From: Antitrichia curtipendula | Taxonomy: Eukaryota; Streptophyta; Bryopsida; Hypnales; Leucodontaceae | Direction: 5' to 3' | NCBI GenBank assembly: GCA_951230915.1 | Contig: OX579635.1 | Coordinates: 10,230,001 to 10,294,000, forward strand | Length of the DNA: 64,000 bases | Shown: piece by piece, positions 1-12,452 of the stretch | Layout: each line of letters opens with the position of its first letter | Position numbering within the stretch: the stretch's first letter is position 1 | The notes under the pieces: model-generated | Seen by the model: only the letters and a program-made list of their open reading frames with translations | The model's database searches: none | What the model was told of the DNA's origin: nothing | Translations under genes and position numbers: made by a program

Positions 1-1732
1 CTTCCCGGTCATCATTGCCGGATATGAAAACAACGGCTGTCACGGCACTGTCACTGGAGTGGAACACGACTTAAAAATGACTGCATACAAGTCACGCAGG
101 AGTCACGACCGACGTGGTCCAACTCAGACGTCACTCCATAGCGACTACGCTAGAATTCGCTTGGATCTATGAAAACGTTACTAGGTGGAAACCCTAGGGA
201 CGCGCCGCCACTGCGCTTGGGGAATTGTGCACACAAAAATCTGCCTTGCAAAGACAGACACTCAGCAGCTATGGTGATTCTAGAGTGTCCGGCGTGGCCT
301 GTGAACCTTGGACAATGGTAGGACTCACTACGTATTCTTCACAGCGATTTGCACGTTGAGTGAAATGCACAGAAATCGGTTTATGAAAGCAAGTGTAGTG
401 TGCGTCTTCTCTATCCTACAAGTGCTAAAGCAACGGGGACTCACGCTTCCATTTTCGCCGCTAGGACGGGCTCGAAGGCAAGCTTCATCTTTGCCACGTT
501 CTCGTCACGCCAAAGCTCGTATTGGGTTTTAGGATGTGGCGAGCTCTCTGACAGCTCCAACGGCAAATTCATCAGAAGTCTGTGAGTGTCCTAACCTTAC
601 TCGCGTGGTCCTTCTCATTTCACCTGTAGACTTGCACTGGTGTGGTAGATTGCTCAGCGAGAAGACTACAGCAGGGAATGTGCAGTCTCCAAGCATAGAG
701 GCTGACCTTGATCAGGATGCGTCGACGTCCTCTGCCTGGCAGCGGTCTGCTTCAACGTACATAGAGGAGGAATGCAAATTGAAAGTGTCGATAGAGTGAG
801 GTTAAATGGGGCGTCCGAAGTTGTTCTCCCACATAACGAGGGAGTCGTCATTTGGCGGCTGGCGTTTAATTCATGAAGCCGCAATTACTGATCGACCCGT
901 CTATGAGTAGACACCGTGCATTAGGGGCGATCTGGCCGCAATCTTGGTCATCCAATGATGCCAAATGATTGCCACGTTCTAAGTCTGAATTAGTAGCAAA
1001 AAGTGTAATCAAGTGCATGGCGGTCGCACGTTACATTGAGTAGGGTCTTTTGCCCAATTAGTGCCGAGGGTAATGCGGTGTCTTCCACGGTTTCTGAAGT
1101 CCGTTCCCGTGACGGCTCCGATTTCTGCAAACCAAGTCGTGCTCCAGTCGGCAGTGCATTGGACTGACTATGACTCGACTTATATGAGCGTCGTCCTCGG
1201 TGCCTTAGGCAAAAAAAGCCTTGTTTTGAAAGGCTTCGAGGTGGGCATCAAAATCGTAGTGGTTTTGATGCTGAATGTCTCACTTCCTTAGGGTGGGTTC
1301 ATGTCATAGAAGGCCGATCTGTGTCTCGCGGATGTTCAATTCGCCTTCCGCTGGTAAGTGTGTAGCCTTCCAGTCATTCTCTGATTTTTTGGTCAATGCA
1401 AGCAGCGTCAGTGCATTGTCAACAGTTCCAAGTCGTTCCCCTGTCACATGTAAGTCACAATGAAGTAATTCACCTGAACGTTTTGTCATTTTTAAGTATT
1501 GTCGCCGTGCCGAAAGACATTTTGAAGTCCGTTTCTAGTGATTGGAGTCCAGAGCAACTCCGGTGGCCGCGCGACATGAAGGACATTTTGGAGTAACGTG
1601 GATCGATGTTGCCCCGGAGACAGACTTGAAATTAGCGTGCAATCATGTGGGTGAAGCTCATGTTTAAACGCACCTGACTACTGTACAATGTGCTGCAGAT
1701 TCAGCAAGTTGCACTTGAACTGCACAAACGGG
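1..1732. other. 5' non-coding part of CACTA copy 1
   Basis: No convincing gene. Short open frames on both strands have no recognisable domain. Scattered GTCAT/TGACT motifs, for example near 1-130, resemble the subterminal repeats of the other CACTA copies in this window. This is probably internal leader sequence of copy 1. Confidence 0.5.
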
Positions 1733-4700
1733 ATGATGCCAACGGGACTTCCGCTTTCTGATAGTCGCAGGCAGCGGCTCCGAGATGACCGCCTGTGGAT
1801 TAGAGAATCCCAAAGGGCATTGGAGTACAATTTAAGAAGATTGCACTGTCCCTACACCAAATGCCGGGGCCGCAAAAGATTGGCAATCCGCAACGTCCGG
1901 AAGCATCTCATTTTGAATGGCAGAGCTCCAAATTGTAGGATTTGGAGAGGTCCGGGCACACGAGACTCCTCGGATGAAGAGTGGGAGCAGGATTTCTGGG
2001 GCCCGATTGAAGAGGAACCCTTACTTGTGGATGCAACGGTAGATACTCAGGGAATGCTGGACCAAGCTGCTAGCCCGCAGGAGGTGCCGGACCCTTCTCT
2101 GAACCCGGTGTATGAGGAAGTGAGGGAGGCATTTGCAGATGCGGACTCCATCCACGAAGAGTGCCTCTAGTGGGACTTGGAAGGCATTCTAGATTTTGAA
2201 GAATGCGAAGACAGTGAGGGTACCCCAGAAGGGGCCGGTGATGGACCAATGGCTGATTTCAATTTCGATCCGAGCGTGCTACAGGAATCCATGGAGCATC
2301 TGTACGACGGGGCCCGATCAAGCAAGCTAGCTGCAACGGTGCTCCTCATGAATCTGTGCACTGTGCATGGGGTCAGTAATCACTGTGCCAACGAACTCTT
2401 CAACATCTTGAACCGGCACCTATTGCTGGAGAACAACAGGTTGCCCAGAACTTACCATGCAGCGAAGACCCTCACTGGAAAATTGGGACTCACATACAAC
2501 AACATCCATGTGTGTGAGCGTGGGTGTGTGCTATTTCGCGGCCCTCATGAGAACGATTTACGATGCCATAAATGCGGTGGCCGCCGCTACAGAGACGAAG
2601 GCCGCCGTGCATTCCCAGTGAAGGTGCTTCGACATTTTCCCATCATTCCACGCTTGCAGAGGATGTTTAGAAGCCCTGCCATCTCCAAGCTCATGGTATG
2701 GCATGCACAAAACCGGAGTGACTGGGAAGGAGGCGATGGTCTAGTGAGGCATCCTTGTGATTCAAAAGCCTGGCGGCACTTCCACGATAATGTGGATTCT
2801 ACATTTGCGACCGATGCACGGAATGTTCACTTTGCTTTGGCGGCCGATGGAGTGAACCCATTCAAGTAGAACCGATCGTCATGGTCAACGTGGCCGGTGG
2901 TGTTGTTGAATTATAATCTGCCCCCATGGCTGAGCACGAAGAAGTTCTTCATAATGTTGGCCTTGTTGATTCCCAGGAGGGAATCCGTGACCTCAGAAGT
3001 CTTTGAAGTGTATATGGAACCTCTCGTTGAAGAGCTGTTGGAGCTGTGGGCTGGTGTTCCAGCCCACGACGTAACAGAAGATGTTGGGTGCAGGACTTTC
3101 CAACTATGCGCTATGTTATTGTGGACGATCTACGACTTCCCGGGCTATGGCACAGTTGGTGGATTTGCCCATCAAGGCTATGCAGCATGTCCCTGGTGCG
3201 GTATAGAGCTCGGTGCTGAGCACTCCAGAGAGCTCAGTAAGCAAACATATGGTGGTACTCGGAGGTGGCTGCCTCTAGAGCATCCGTACCGGTCAGAAGG
3301 CATGAAGGACCATTTCAACGGGGAGTTGGAAAACCGCCCAAAACCACGAGCAATGCCTATCGAGGAGCAAATTGAGCACGCACTGCAGTTTCAGGCGTGG
3401 GTGACTGTTGGAAATAGTCCGGGTGCTTCGAGAGATCCGTCCAAATTGCATGGATTGAAGCGTCTCAGTATCCTTTTCAAGTTGCCTTATTGGAAGGTCA
3501 GCGTTCTTTGCGACTACATGTAAATATCCCAGTCACTTAAAGGCGACAGAGGCTGAAACCCCTAGTAGCATTAAAGTCATTCTTCAGTAACAGCGTAGTC
3601 ACATCTAACTGCCGTGGAAGTGTCCGTGAAGTATCGTCCTAGTGACGGTCATGTCATGTGAGTATCTGCGTGATGTAGTGTGTCTTGTGTTATTACTGAT
3701 GTCCCTCTCAAATTTTTCTCTGTAGACGATTCTCATTCTTCTTATGTTGAGTCTTACATGACTCCAGACCCACGGCATAGCATGTTTCTTGAGCGCATGA
3801 GCGTAAGCCGAAACCGCCACAGTGTGATCACAGTCATATTTTGGGGAACTGAGTCCGTAAACTAACCATGTGTTGTGTGTGTTAATATCAGTATCTTCTC
3901 ATTCGCTACACGCTGGACGTAATGCACTGCGAATTGAACTTGGCAAAAAACTTTCTGAAGACTATTACAGGAAAAAAGGATACCGTTAAAGTCAGGCGGG
4001 ACTTGCAACGACGAAATATTAGGAGGCACTTGTGGCTCACCCCACATCCACGAAAGGAAGGGAAGATGGTGATTGGTGAAGCCTCGTGCACCATATGTTC
4101 TAACAGAAGCAGAGTTTGAGAAGTTTGCATTGTGCATTGAGTCTTTGAAGACGCCAAGTGGGTATTCCTCCGACCTGGGCAAATGCATTCGTAAAAAGAA
4201 TTTTGGGGGGCTGAAGTCCCATGATTACCATGTGCTCATGCAGCAAGTGTTACCACTAGCGCTCCGTGGACTAATGCAGCCTTGTCCTCGCATGGCGGTC
4301 ATGAGAGTGTGCAGGGTTTTCCGTCGCTTGTGCACGAAGGTTTACAATCCAGCTGACTTTCCCTCACTGCAAGCGGATGTGGCTGAAAGCATAGCGTTGT
4401 TGGAGTAGGAATTCCCACCATCCTTTTTTGACATTATGACGCATCTTCCTTACCATCTGGCAGAGGAGCTAGATTTGTGCGGTCCGGTTAGTGCCCGTTG
4501 GATGTATCCGGTGGAACGGTATATGAAGGTGTTGAAGACATACGTCCGGAACATGGCGCGACCTAAGGCTTGCATGGCAGAGGGGTATCTTAAAGACGAG
4601 TGCATTGGCTTCGTCACTGAGTATTTGCATGACTTCGAGCCCACCCAAAGACGTGTATGGGACGAAGATGAAGAATATGGTGACGCTAAAGAGATTCTTC

Positions 4701-4797
4701 AAGGTGCCGGGCGACCATATGTGATGAGCTCAGAGTTCCGAGACGTCGCCCACCAGTATGTCCTGTCTAATGCCTCCGTCATGCAGGATTTACACGA
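1733..4797 (+). pseudogene. TNP2-type CACTA transposase, interrupted
   Basis: This is the transposase that would cut and move CACTA elements. The start at 1733 is chosen because the parallel gene at 59880 (minus) begins the same way (M-I/M-P-T-x-LPLSD). An N-terminal transposase-associated domain has a CPYTKCRGRK zinc-like motif. It is followed by a Transposase_21 core (NYNLPPWLSTKKF near 2900; ACPWCG near 3190) and, after an intron at 3497-3891, LDVMHCELN and the DUF4218 part (FPPSFFDIMTHLPYHL, RWMYPVERYMK). The gene is broken by in-frame TAG codons at 2168, 2867 and 4406 and by a frame change near 4073-4085. A consensus donor GTAAGT follows at 4798. The protein as encoded is almost certainly non-functional unless TAG is read through. 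Confidence 0.85.
3497..3891 (+). other. Intron in the CACTA copy 1 transposase gene
   Basis: GT donor after ...LPYWK and AG acceptor before YLLIRYTLDVMH. The phase-0 join restores the family continuity LPYW..LxxRxxLDVMH. The intron holds only small open frames with no recognisable content. Confidence 0.75.
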
Positions 4798-5028
4798 GTA
4801 AGTACGGAAATGAATTTGCGTCATATCCCGGCGCCTTCGCTCCACCCTCAACCCTAAAAGCGCAGTGTGCAATGCTCTCGCACCTCATGCCTGCCCGCTG
4901 TTCAGTAGCGTAGAAGTTGTGTCTCAGTCACCAGGGAGTCGTGGTCTGACTAGGTGAAAGAAGAATGACTCAGTCATGACTGGTGTTAGTAATGGTCCAG
5001 TCATGAGAAATGACTGGGGACTCGGAGA

Positions 5029-5853
5029 TTGCCGACCTCACTGTCTGCCAACGACTTTGACACCTGGACCCGAACCGCACGTCTCGCCTATTTCTCATCG
5101 TTTGTAGGTGTGGTTTTCCGCAGGAAATGGCAGAATGAGTCCCTTCAAGATCCAGGAATTGCAGCATTGGCGGAGTGGATGGAGCGCAAGGTGAGAGATG
5201 GTCCACTGGATTTGCGGGAACCTGACGACATGGACCGTTTGCTTCTCAGCAAGAAGCCATCACAAAGAGCCACTCGGTATGCACGAATGGTGGCATTTGG
5301 AAACCACTTTCGAGTGGAGGATGAGAGCACCGTGCAACTAGTGAGCTACAACAGCGGGGTGGCGTCCGTGTTTGAGGAGCCCTCAGAGAGTGCGGATAAA
5401 TCGACAGTGAACTATGTTGGAGTTCTGGGGGACATCCTTGAGTTGGACTATGGTGCACTACATATCCACATCATACTACTGCGATGTGACTGGGTGAAAC
5501 CTTCAGATAACCGGGGTAATCCCACATACACGCGGGATGAGGCAAGATTCCTTGTTGTGAACTTCCGTCACAAACTGCTTCGACTGGTGGAGCCCTTCAT
5601 CTTCCCTAGCCAAGCCACCCAAGTTTTCTTCTCCAATGTTGTAGGGAGGCCCGGCTGGAAAGTTGTATTACATAAAGACGCTAGAGCAAGACAAGAAGTT
5701 GTGGACACAACGGACGCCTTCATCAGCACTACCGTGGAGACAACAGGGCTAACCGCTCCTCGAAGTATGCCCGTCCCAACTCAAATGGTGAACCTAGTGG
5801 GGGCTATTGAATTGTCTCCAGAGGAGAATTTATTAGCTCAGAAAGGATACTAG
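5029..5853 (+). CDS. DUF4216-like C-terminal exon of the CACTA transposase
   Basis: This open exon encodes the C-terminal domain usually found at the end of TNP2-type CACTA transposases. Recognisable parts are QLVSYNSGVAS (DUF4216 usually has a QNSGV-like motif here), YVGVLGDILELDY, LLRCDWV and FSNVVGRPGWKVVL. It follows the TNP2/DUF4218 exon after an intron beginning at 4798. The listed start is just the beginning of the open frame; the true acceptor is probably slightly upstream. The frame ends in TAG at 5851, but reading on gives about 58 more codons with two further TAGs and no TAA or TGA before TGA. The natural C-terminus is therefore uncertain. Confidence 0.7.
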   Translation: MPTSLSANDFDTWTRTARLAYFSSFVGVVFRRKWQNESLQDPGIAALAEWMERKVRDGPLDLREPDDMDRLLLSKKPSQRATRYARMVAFGNHFRVEDESTVQLVSYNSGVASVFEEPSESADKSTVNYVGVLGDILELDYGALHIHIILLRCDWVKPSDNRGNPTYTRDEARFLVVNFRHKLLRLVEPFIFPSQATQVFFSNVVGRPGWKVVLHKDARARQEVVDTTDAFISTTVETTGLTAPRSMPVPTQMVNLVGAIELSPEENLLAQKGY

Positions 5854-5879
5854 ACCGCCATAGATCAACTATTAGAGGC

Positions 5880-6607
5880 GACGAAATAGAGTAGTGTCCA
5901 CGTAGTAGTGCAGGAGTTACCGAGAAGTCCTAGTGGAGTCGCACTCAGTCATTTCCTAGACATGACGTAGATGTGGCACAGTGGCGGTGGTGACCGTCCA
6001 CACGGCGGAGCAGCCTGAACGCTATAATTCCCCAAATTGTACAAGTCGATGACCCGCATTTTGTAGCGCGCCCAGACCCCACCCGTTTTGCAATCGTAAT
6101 GCATTTTACAATCATAATGCATTGTGTTGGGCTGCCTTCAAACAGGCTTCGTGTAAATGGAGCTTATTTTAGTTTTTTTTCCTACTTTGTAAAATTAGTA
6201 AACTACCTGCCCGTGTCAGTATGGGCAGGTGTCAAAGGTCTGTGGCTTCAAAAAAATCGAGGAAGTCATTTAGCAGTCATTTTTCAGCCGATGTCAAGTG
6301 TGGTCCACTCAAATTCATGACAGGAAAACCACTATGAAATGACTTCGGATGCCATGTTGTAATTCCCGAAAATGCCACCAATAACTGCGTGCCGCAATGA
6401 ATGAGAACGTCCTTCTGCAGTCCTCTTTTCATCAAATGTTCATCCTTCAGTCGTCATCCCGACTCGAAAATGACTGGGGACGAGTTTCGGTCCCACATGT
6501 GGTGCAATTAGAGGGACTGCAGTCATTTTCTAGTGAAACCGGACATGCAGTCATTTTCTAGTGAAACCGGACATGCAGTCATTCCTCTGTAGTCACGAAA
6601 GTACCTA
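5880..6607. repeat. Right subterminal region of CACTA copy 1 with TGACT/AGTCATT motifs
   Basis: Non-coding sequence in which AGTCATT or its complement recurs many times, densest at 6260-6600. Similar motif fields lie just inside the CACTACAA ends at 33252 and 56651. Subterminal repeats of this kind bind transposase in CACTA elements; that role here is inferred. Confidence 0.65.
6519..6585. repeat. 28-bp tandem duplication
   Basis: A 28-bp unit starting GCAGTCATTTTCTAGTG occurs twice in a row, with the start of a third copy at 6575. It lies just inside the CACTA right end. Confidence 0.9.
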
Positions 6608-6620
6608 TTTTCTTGTAGTG

Positions 6621-7032
6621 ATCAAGGAGGAAACGGCAGCTTTCTCCCGGACCAATCCTGAACGGGTGATTCAAGCACATTTTATGAATGTTGAGCTTTC
6701 TGTTAATGAAATAGAGTCTGATAAGTATACGTTTCGCAAGTATGACAAACGGAGAAATTTACCTTTCCCTTACACACAGTACTTACATCAAATTTAAGTC
6801 AAACAGACCTATTCATCAGGCGTACAACATAGCCATCTCGCAAGTACTACCCATCCTATACATCTCCAACAGGGAGCAGGATGCCATTGTCGAAATTCAA
6901 CAAGTTATCAATACTATGGTCAACAATGGCTTCAAGCATGAACGCTTAGTCAAAAGCATCCGCAACTTTCTAAACAATGGACCCTTTCCTGCGGTCCAAA
7001 TCAATCTACAGCTTATACATGACTCTTTGTAA
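6621..7032 (+). pseudogene. Unidentified retroelement-like coding remnant flanking CACTA copy 1
   Basis: Immediately right of the CACTA terminus two overlapping open frames (6561-6797 and 6742-7032) can be joined by a single frame change. They then read as a coherent globular sequence with KYDKRRNLPFPYTQYLH, SNRPIHQAYNIAISQVLPIL and NTMVNNGFKHERLVKSIRNFL. The pattern reminds me of the tail of a reverse-transcriptase-like protein, but I cannot place it in a family with confidence. The CACTA element probably inserted into this older gene, whose upstream part would lie left of the window. It ends in TAA at 7030. Confidence 0.3.
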
Positions 7033-7164
7033 GTCTTCTTTACTTCACTGAGATAAAGATGTAAGAACTACCATGAAGTTTGAGCCTGGTATGCACCTCT
7101 ATAGGAGTGTGGCATACTAGTGCCAAACTCCTAAATTGGTAGCATCACCAGGGGTGGTGGAGGG

Positions 7165-7189
7165 TCTTCTTCTTCTTCTTCTTCTTCTT
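7165..7189. repeat. CTT/TTC microsatellite
   Basis: An uninterrupted run of CTT triplets at the left edge of the tandem array. A shorter TTC run stands at the corresponding right edge near 31081-31095. Confidence 0.9.
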
Positions 7190-9276
7190 TGGCAATTAAT
7201 ATGTATTAGTTTTTCAAACATTTGGGTTCATCCAATTGTGTGATTACTAAAATTTGCCATGTGAAAACATGTTTGAGACTTATTGCCTTTGAAGAATGAT
7301 AGATTTCCTATCTTATAACTCCTATTAAATTACACCCCAATTGTCAATTCAATGCACATATAAGCCATCTATATATTTATTGCAAAAACTTTGGTCACTT
7401 TCCATTACACTATGGAGTAGTCTAAAACCACCAAGGTGACTTGATTCAATTCAGACTTCAAAACTCTATGTGGAATGATGGTTTTTTCTTTATGAAAATC
7501 CAACTTGAATTTTCCTTAAATCAATTAGATTATTTAATTATGGCTTTGTCAATACATAACATATGTAGCCATTTTTATTTTTATTTTATTTTGATTCTTT
7601 GGTTGCTTTCCATTGCAACATGGAATAGCCTAAAAACACCAGAGCAATTTAAGTGAGCCTTCACTATTTGATGTGAAGTGGAAGATTTTTTTAATCCACC
7701 TAAAGCTTCCTTAAAATCAATTAGATGAGATAATCTGTCTACAGCATGGTTTTTACAGGGAAATCATTAGGAAACTATCCAATGGGATTAGTATAGAGTG
7801 GATGGTGTAAAAATACCACCCACCCTACCCACTATGGGTATGGCCTTTATTATTTAACATTCCACCAGTAAGATGGGTAGTTACTACCAGCTACATCATT
7901 ATGGCTTTTTTGAACTTGTTTTCCCCCCAATTGTGTAGAAATGAAATAGCCGCCCTTTCTCTTTGTTTTACATCTTTCGATTGTGGCTGTGGCGGTTCAC
8001 TTTGGTGTGGAGTTTTTTTATGCTTGACTCTTGGGCTTCTTCCACTACACGGGAATGGCAAAGGTCTCCTTACATTGCAAGATTGTAGAGTGATTTAGAA
8101 GTTTGCTTTGACATTGATGCATTTTACCTTATGAATTCTTTTACTGATTCTTGCTTTTGGTATGTTGGATTTGAGACATAGATAGCAATTGGCTGTTGCT
8201 GAAGACACCTCGTGCATCCTCACTGACTTAACATTAGTTTGTTTTGTATTTTGGGACGGGCACAGGTGAGGCGCAGCCTTCAAATCCAATTTTCCCAACT
8301 TGGAATTGGTGCAAGATTTTATTGTCAAATACATGGACTTCTTTTACCTGGTTTCACCTTCTTATGTTAGATACTTGTGAATAGACATGAACGGGATAGG
8401 TTACTATTTACCAAGTACTTTGATTGGTGGTATCAAGTTTGATACTGTTGTTTCCAAATACTATTTTTATGATGAGATGATTTGATGTGAGTCACTGTCA
8501 AGCATAAAGTTAGGTTTTGACAAGAGTGAAGCCCTGTTTCAGGGGTGTTTCAGTCTTAGTCCCTTCTTCGGCAATTAATCATGCATTATTATTTTTCATG
8601 ATTTAAGTCAATCCCATATTGGGAATATTAAAAAATTGCCAAGTGAAACCAAGCTAGGTCCTTATGCCTTTAGGGAATGATTAAAAAATGGTTTTTAATC
8701 CATAATCCCAGCTACTATTTGAATGCTCTAATATCTCTATACATGTTTCCACTTTTAAATTTAAAATTAAAATAAACTTTTTTTATTTCTTCAAAATTTT
8801 AATTTAAAATTTTAAAGTTTGTGATTTTTCTATAATTAGTTTATGGAGTAGCATTTCAAATACCACAAATATTTAAAACATGCCATCTTTATCTAATTTG
8901 GAATAGGGAACTATTTTCTATAAAAATTCCCTCCATAGGATTTGTATACCTATGCATTAATATGAATTTTGCTATGGCCTAGTGTCACAACACGGAAACC
9001 TAATTTCCATACAGATAGAGTAGAATAGATGGAATAGATAGAGATTTTTTTATTTTTTTCGGTTAAGAAATGGTAGATGTCTTCCGGAAAAGCTTACGTT
9101 TGAAATAAGCCTTCATCCGGAAATTAGTTTCTGATCCGACCAGATTAGGGTTTCCGGAAATGAACCGGAATGCCGCCACCTACGGACTAGGGATCCGGCC
9201 TATGAGGCTAGGGGACGCGCCTCGGGAACGGAAACCTAATCCAGTTTCAATCCGAGAACTCGTGGTGCTGTTCTGG

Positions 9277-9285
9277 CTATTTAAG
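9277..9285 (+). promoter_or_regulatory. TATA-like box of the gag-like gene
   Basis: CTATTTAAG lies about 140 bp upstream of the ATG at 9427 in GC-richer sequence, a suitable position for the promoter of the inserted element. Evidence is motif and spacing only. Confidence 0.4.
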
Positions 9286-9426
9286 GACCACCACCCGCCT
9301 TTCTCTCTTCATCTTTTGAGTTTCCAAACTCGTTCGCGCGTAGCTAGTTGAGTGAAAGTCTGGTGAGAGTGCGTTTACGGATAGAGAGAGGTGAGGCCGG
9401 ATTAGGGTTACTTGGTCGGTGCAGCG

Positions 9427-11271
9427 ATGGCGGAAAGTAGCGCGCCGCGATCCGCCAAATCGTTGGTGGTTGCCCGGATGGTGAGTCCGTCCATACCGAC
9501 AGACCCCACCGCTCGACAGGAGTTGGAGCAGGATCTCCGGAGATTAGGGTGCGCTGGATTGATAGACCGGCCGTGGAATCTGAGAGGGGAAGAGTTGATT
9601 CAGGAGTTGATTAATGGGACTTCAAACTAGTACGAACTGACGGTGCGAGGGCAACCCAAGGGGTGGACAGAGGACGTATGGGCGGAAGTTTATTCTTTCT
9701 GGAAGTTTGGAGACGGGTTTGCCTCTAGGGCGGATAAGTACGCCACTAGGAAGTTCCGGAACCCTCCTCACGCGAAGGAAGGATACGCGATCAGCGACTG
9801 TGTGGACGAGCGCCACAAGAGGGTGTTGAACTTCCTCATCCCGATACTGTATCCGGAAAAGCCTACCCAGGTTACAGTCACGATGGCCAACACGATTTTT
9901 GGAGCAATGGAAGAGAGAGTAGTGCACTGGGGACGGATCATAGCCCAAGTGGTGCCAAAACTCGCGGACCATGTGTCCAAAAGCCGGTACAGCCCCATCA
10001 GCCCCTATCTCTTCCACATCTACCACCACGGAGATGTATTAACATCGGATGAGATGCTGGTGTACAACACCGGGTTGGAGTTGGTCAAATACGACCTTAC
10101 GGATGAGCTGGAGAAGGACGAGCCAATGGAGGCGGAGGAAGACGATCCGGAAGAGGAAGCCTTGGAGCGGAAGAAGCCCAGACGGAAATCGACGGATCCG
10201 GGTTCACGGGGGAAGCAACCTGAGACGAAACCACGGGAACCAAGCCCAGTTCCGGAAGAGGAGAAGCCACCTCTAAGGGAGTTCTTCGACATCAGATTTG
10301 ATTGGATGCATCAGGCCCAGAACTTACACCATAGGGCCATTCAGTTCATGGAGGAGGTGGCGACGGAGCTAAACGTACCACCCGCGGAGATCATCGAAGA
10401 AATTCGGTGAAGGCTGAATCCGGAAGCCATCCGTCAGAAGGACGAGCAGATCCGGGTCCTGGAGAGAAGCCGAGAGGAGGCGGAAAGCCGGAGGAACTGG
10501 GCACAAGGAGAATGCGAGGCGGCATAGAAGAATGAAAGGGACGCCATGCAGATGGTCCGGAACCTCCAAGCCCTGATCGAACAACCGACGAAGGTGGTGA
10601 ACAAGGCGAGGCTCTATGACGCCCAATTAGTGGCAGGAGGACACGTATCCGGATCCAAGGTCATCATGATCCTTATGGATTTCGAGGCCTGGATGCAGAA
10701 GGTGCTTCAAGAGATGCAGACTTTGGTGGCTCGAGTCGATCCGGATAGGACGATGGACTTCTCGACTTTTCCGGAAGCGGATCTCACCACCAACCTGTAT
10801 CTGCAGACTCCGCCGAAACCAGTCGTGGGGATTCCGGTACTGTCACAGCCAGGAGGGTTGCAGTCTCTCCTGAAGCCGCATGTGCAACGCGAATGGTTGG
10901 CTCAGAGAACATATTCTCCGGGCCAGAGTCAGAGGGAGGGGCAGAGCGTTCCAGAGCAGGGCGGAACCTCCACACCAGCTCAGACTCAGACACCGGAAGA
11001 AGGGATGCAGATCCGAGGTAATTTACTCAACCGGATTGGAGCAGTGGAGAATCCGGCCAAATCACATCCGGACGATTTTGTCCACATGCAGGAGGAGACT
11101 CCAATGAAGCCATCGTCCCCGAAGCTTGTCAACGAACCGATCAACTTGGATTCACCGATCCGTGAGATGGAGATTCTCAAATCCGAAAAGGAGGACTTCG
11201 AGACGGAATCTGCGACGGAAACGGATGATGAAGAGGATTCACCACCGAAGAAGCGGAAGATCCAGATATGA
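9427..11271 (+). pseudogene. Gag-like protein of the 3.47 kb insertion, with three in-frame stops
   Basis: A single reading frame of about 615 codons runs from ATG 9427 to TGA 11271. It is interrupted by TAG 9628, TGA 10408 and TAG 10525. The N-terminal half holds a globular region (WTEDVWAEVYSFWKFGDGF, HKRVLNFLIPILYPEKPTQV, RYSPISPYLFHIYHHGDV). An acidic/basic linker follows, then a coiled-coil-like stretch (RQKDEQIRVLERSREEAESR..) and a Pro/Ser-rich charged tail ending in a KKRKIQI basic patch. It is the only long ORF of the element and sits behind a TATA-like box, so a structural gag-like role is plausible. I do not recognise the family, and no CCHC knuckle is visible. Confidence 0.5.
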
Positions 11272-12452
11272 GCGGCCAGAAAGCTCACACCGCTGCCGAA
11301 GACTAGGGCGAGGACATCTCAGGTGCAGACGGGGAGCAGCTTGAAGAAGACGAAGAAAGTAGGATTTAGAAGTTAGATTTTAATTTTAGAGTTTTCCGGA
11401 ACGGATTTTCCGTATGTGGGCCTGTTTCCGGAATTTTAGGGATAACTTTCATTAGCATTCCGGTTATCTCGGATGCTTCTGTGGTTGGTTAGCTTGATTT
11501 TCGGTTGTCTTTTTCCTTTTTGTTTTTGTTTTAAATGGTGAGCAGGTCTGTTGCTCATTCATTCCATCCTTGTGCAATTTCAGTTTTTCATTTCATTTAC
11601 CTTACTTTGATCCAAGCCACTTAGTGAACTGTCCATGTTCTAAAGTATTTTTAAGAACTTGAGTGATGTGTTTGTGTGCTTTGAGAGTTGTGAGGAACCG
11701 GGAAGGAGGAATCCGGATTCATGGCTGTTTTGATTTAGATCTTAGGAGAGGATCCTTGAAGGAGTTAGATCGGATTTGTGGGACTTGTGCATTTAGGGTC
11801 TTTAAATTACTAGAACAGTAATCCGATTGGAGTGAAGAGGGTGAGGTTCCGGAACTATTCCTAGTTCCGTGCGGAGTTAAGCGGCCGCCAAGGGGAATAC
11901 CCCCACTTACCGGAAGACCTGCCAACTGCAGCACCAACTACTTTTTCGTAAATTTTCTCTTGTGTCTATATCGAATAATCGTATATCTGTCGTTGTAGGG
12001 GATAAGGGGAAACGGATCCTGTGTGACCTGCTTCCCGGATAGGCCATCCGGAAAGCCGTGAGGAGACAGGAACCTACTTCGTAGCAACATTTAGATCTAT
12101 TGAGTGTCTTGGGTTGTTTTGTAGGTGTTAGAATATGTGATTGACAAGTGGTGGAGTCCCTGCCTCTTTAAAATGTAAAAGCGGACCCCCCTGAAGGTAA
12201 AACAGGGGTATTACAAACCGAAGAATTACTGTATCCTGATTCCGGAAAAGGACGGATCCGGATTAGAAACCGGAAAGAAGTAAAGTTCTGGAAGAGGGAA
12301 AGAGAGGTTTTGGGTTCCCTTGAGGTGTTTTAGAGATAATCCGATTAAATCCAAATTCATAGCAACATAGTAGAGTCCCTAGGACGATTTTCCGTGTCAT
12401 CTAACCACAATGGTGTGTTAAAGGTGCTTACACCTAGATTACGCGTACGACA
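11272..12452. other. 3' non-coding part of the gag-like insertion
   Basis: No gene. It carries repeated TCCGGA/CCGGAA motifs and pyrimidine runs near 11500. Near its end, ACACCTAG occurs twice about 20 bp apart (12430-12437 and 12450-12457), leaving slight ambiguity about the exact right border. Confidence 0.5.

Larger units (their letters stand above)
1..6620 (+). mobile_element. CACTA (En/Spm-type) transposon, copy 1; left end outside window
   Basis: The right terminus TTTTCTTGTAGTG ends at 6620; its reverse complement, CACTACAAGAAAA, is the classic plant CACTA terminus. Inside are the TNP2 transposase domains in the usual order (transposase-associated, Transposase_21-like, DUF4218-like, DUF4216-like), all on the plus strand. 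AGTCATT/TGACT motifs recur towards the right end, as expected of subterminal transposase-binding repeats. No CACTACAA end is visible in bases 1-1700, so the left end lies upstream of the window. The 3-bp flank after the element is ATC. Confidence 0.9.
8983..12452 (+). mobile_element. Gag-only LTR-retrotransposon-like insertion
   Basis: The insertion begins TGTCACAACACGG and ends GTACGACA (TG..CA). It is flanked by the 5-bp duplication CCTAG (8978-8982 and 12453-12457). An uninterrupted array unit near 13766 reads ..GACCTAGTTTCAC.., giving the empty site. It contains one broken long ORF and no recognisable protease, reverse transcriptase or integrase. I could not see a convincing pair of direct LTRs, so the LTR class is inferred from the ends and target duplication. 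TCCGGA/CCGGAA motifs are unusually dense throughout. Confidence 0.65.

Noticed and set aside
308..799. Small plus-strand ORFs at the window start
   Set aside because: Overlapping frames with no homology to CACTA genes; probably non-coding leader.
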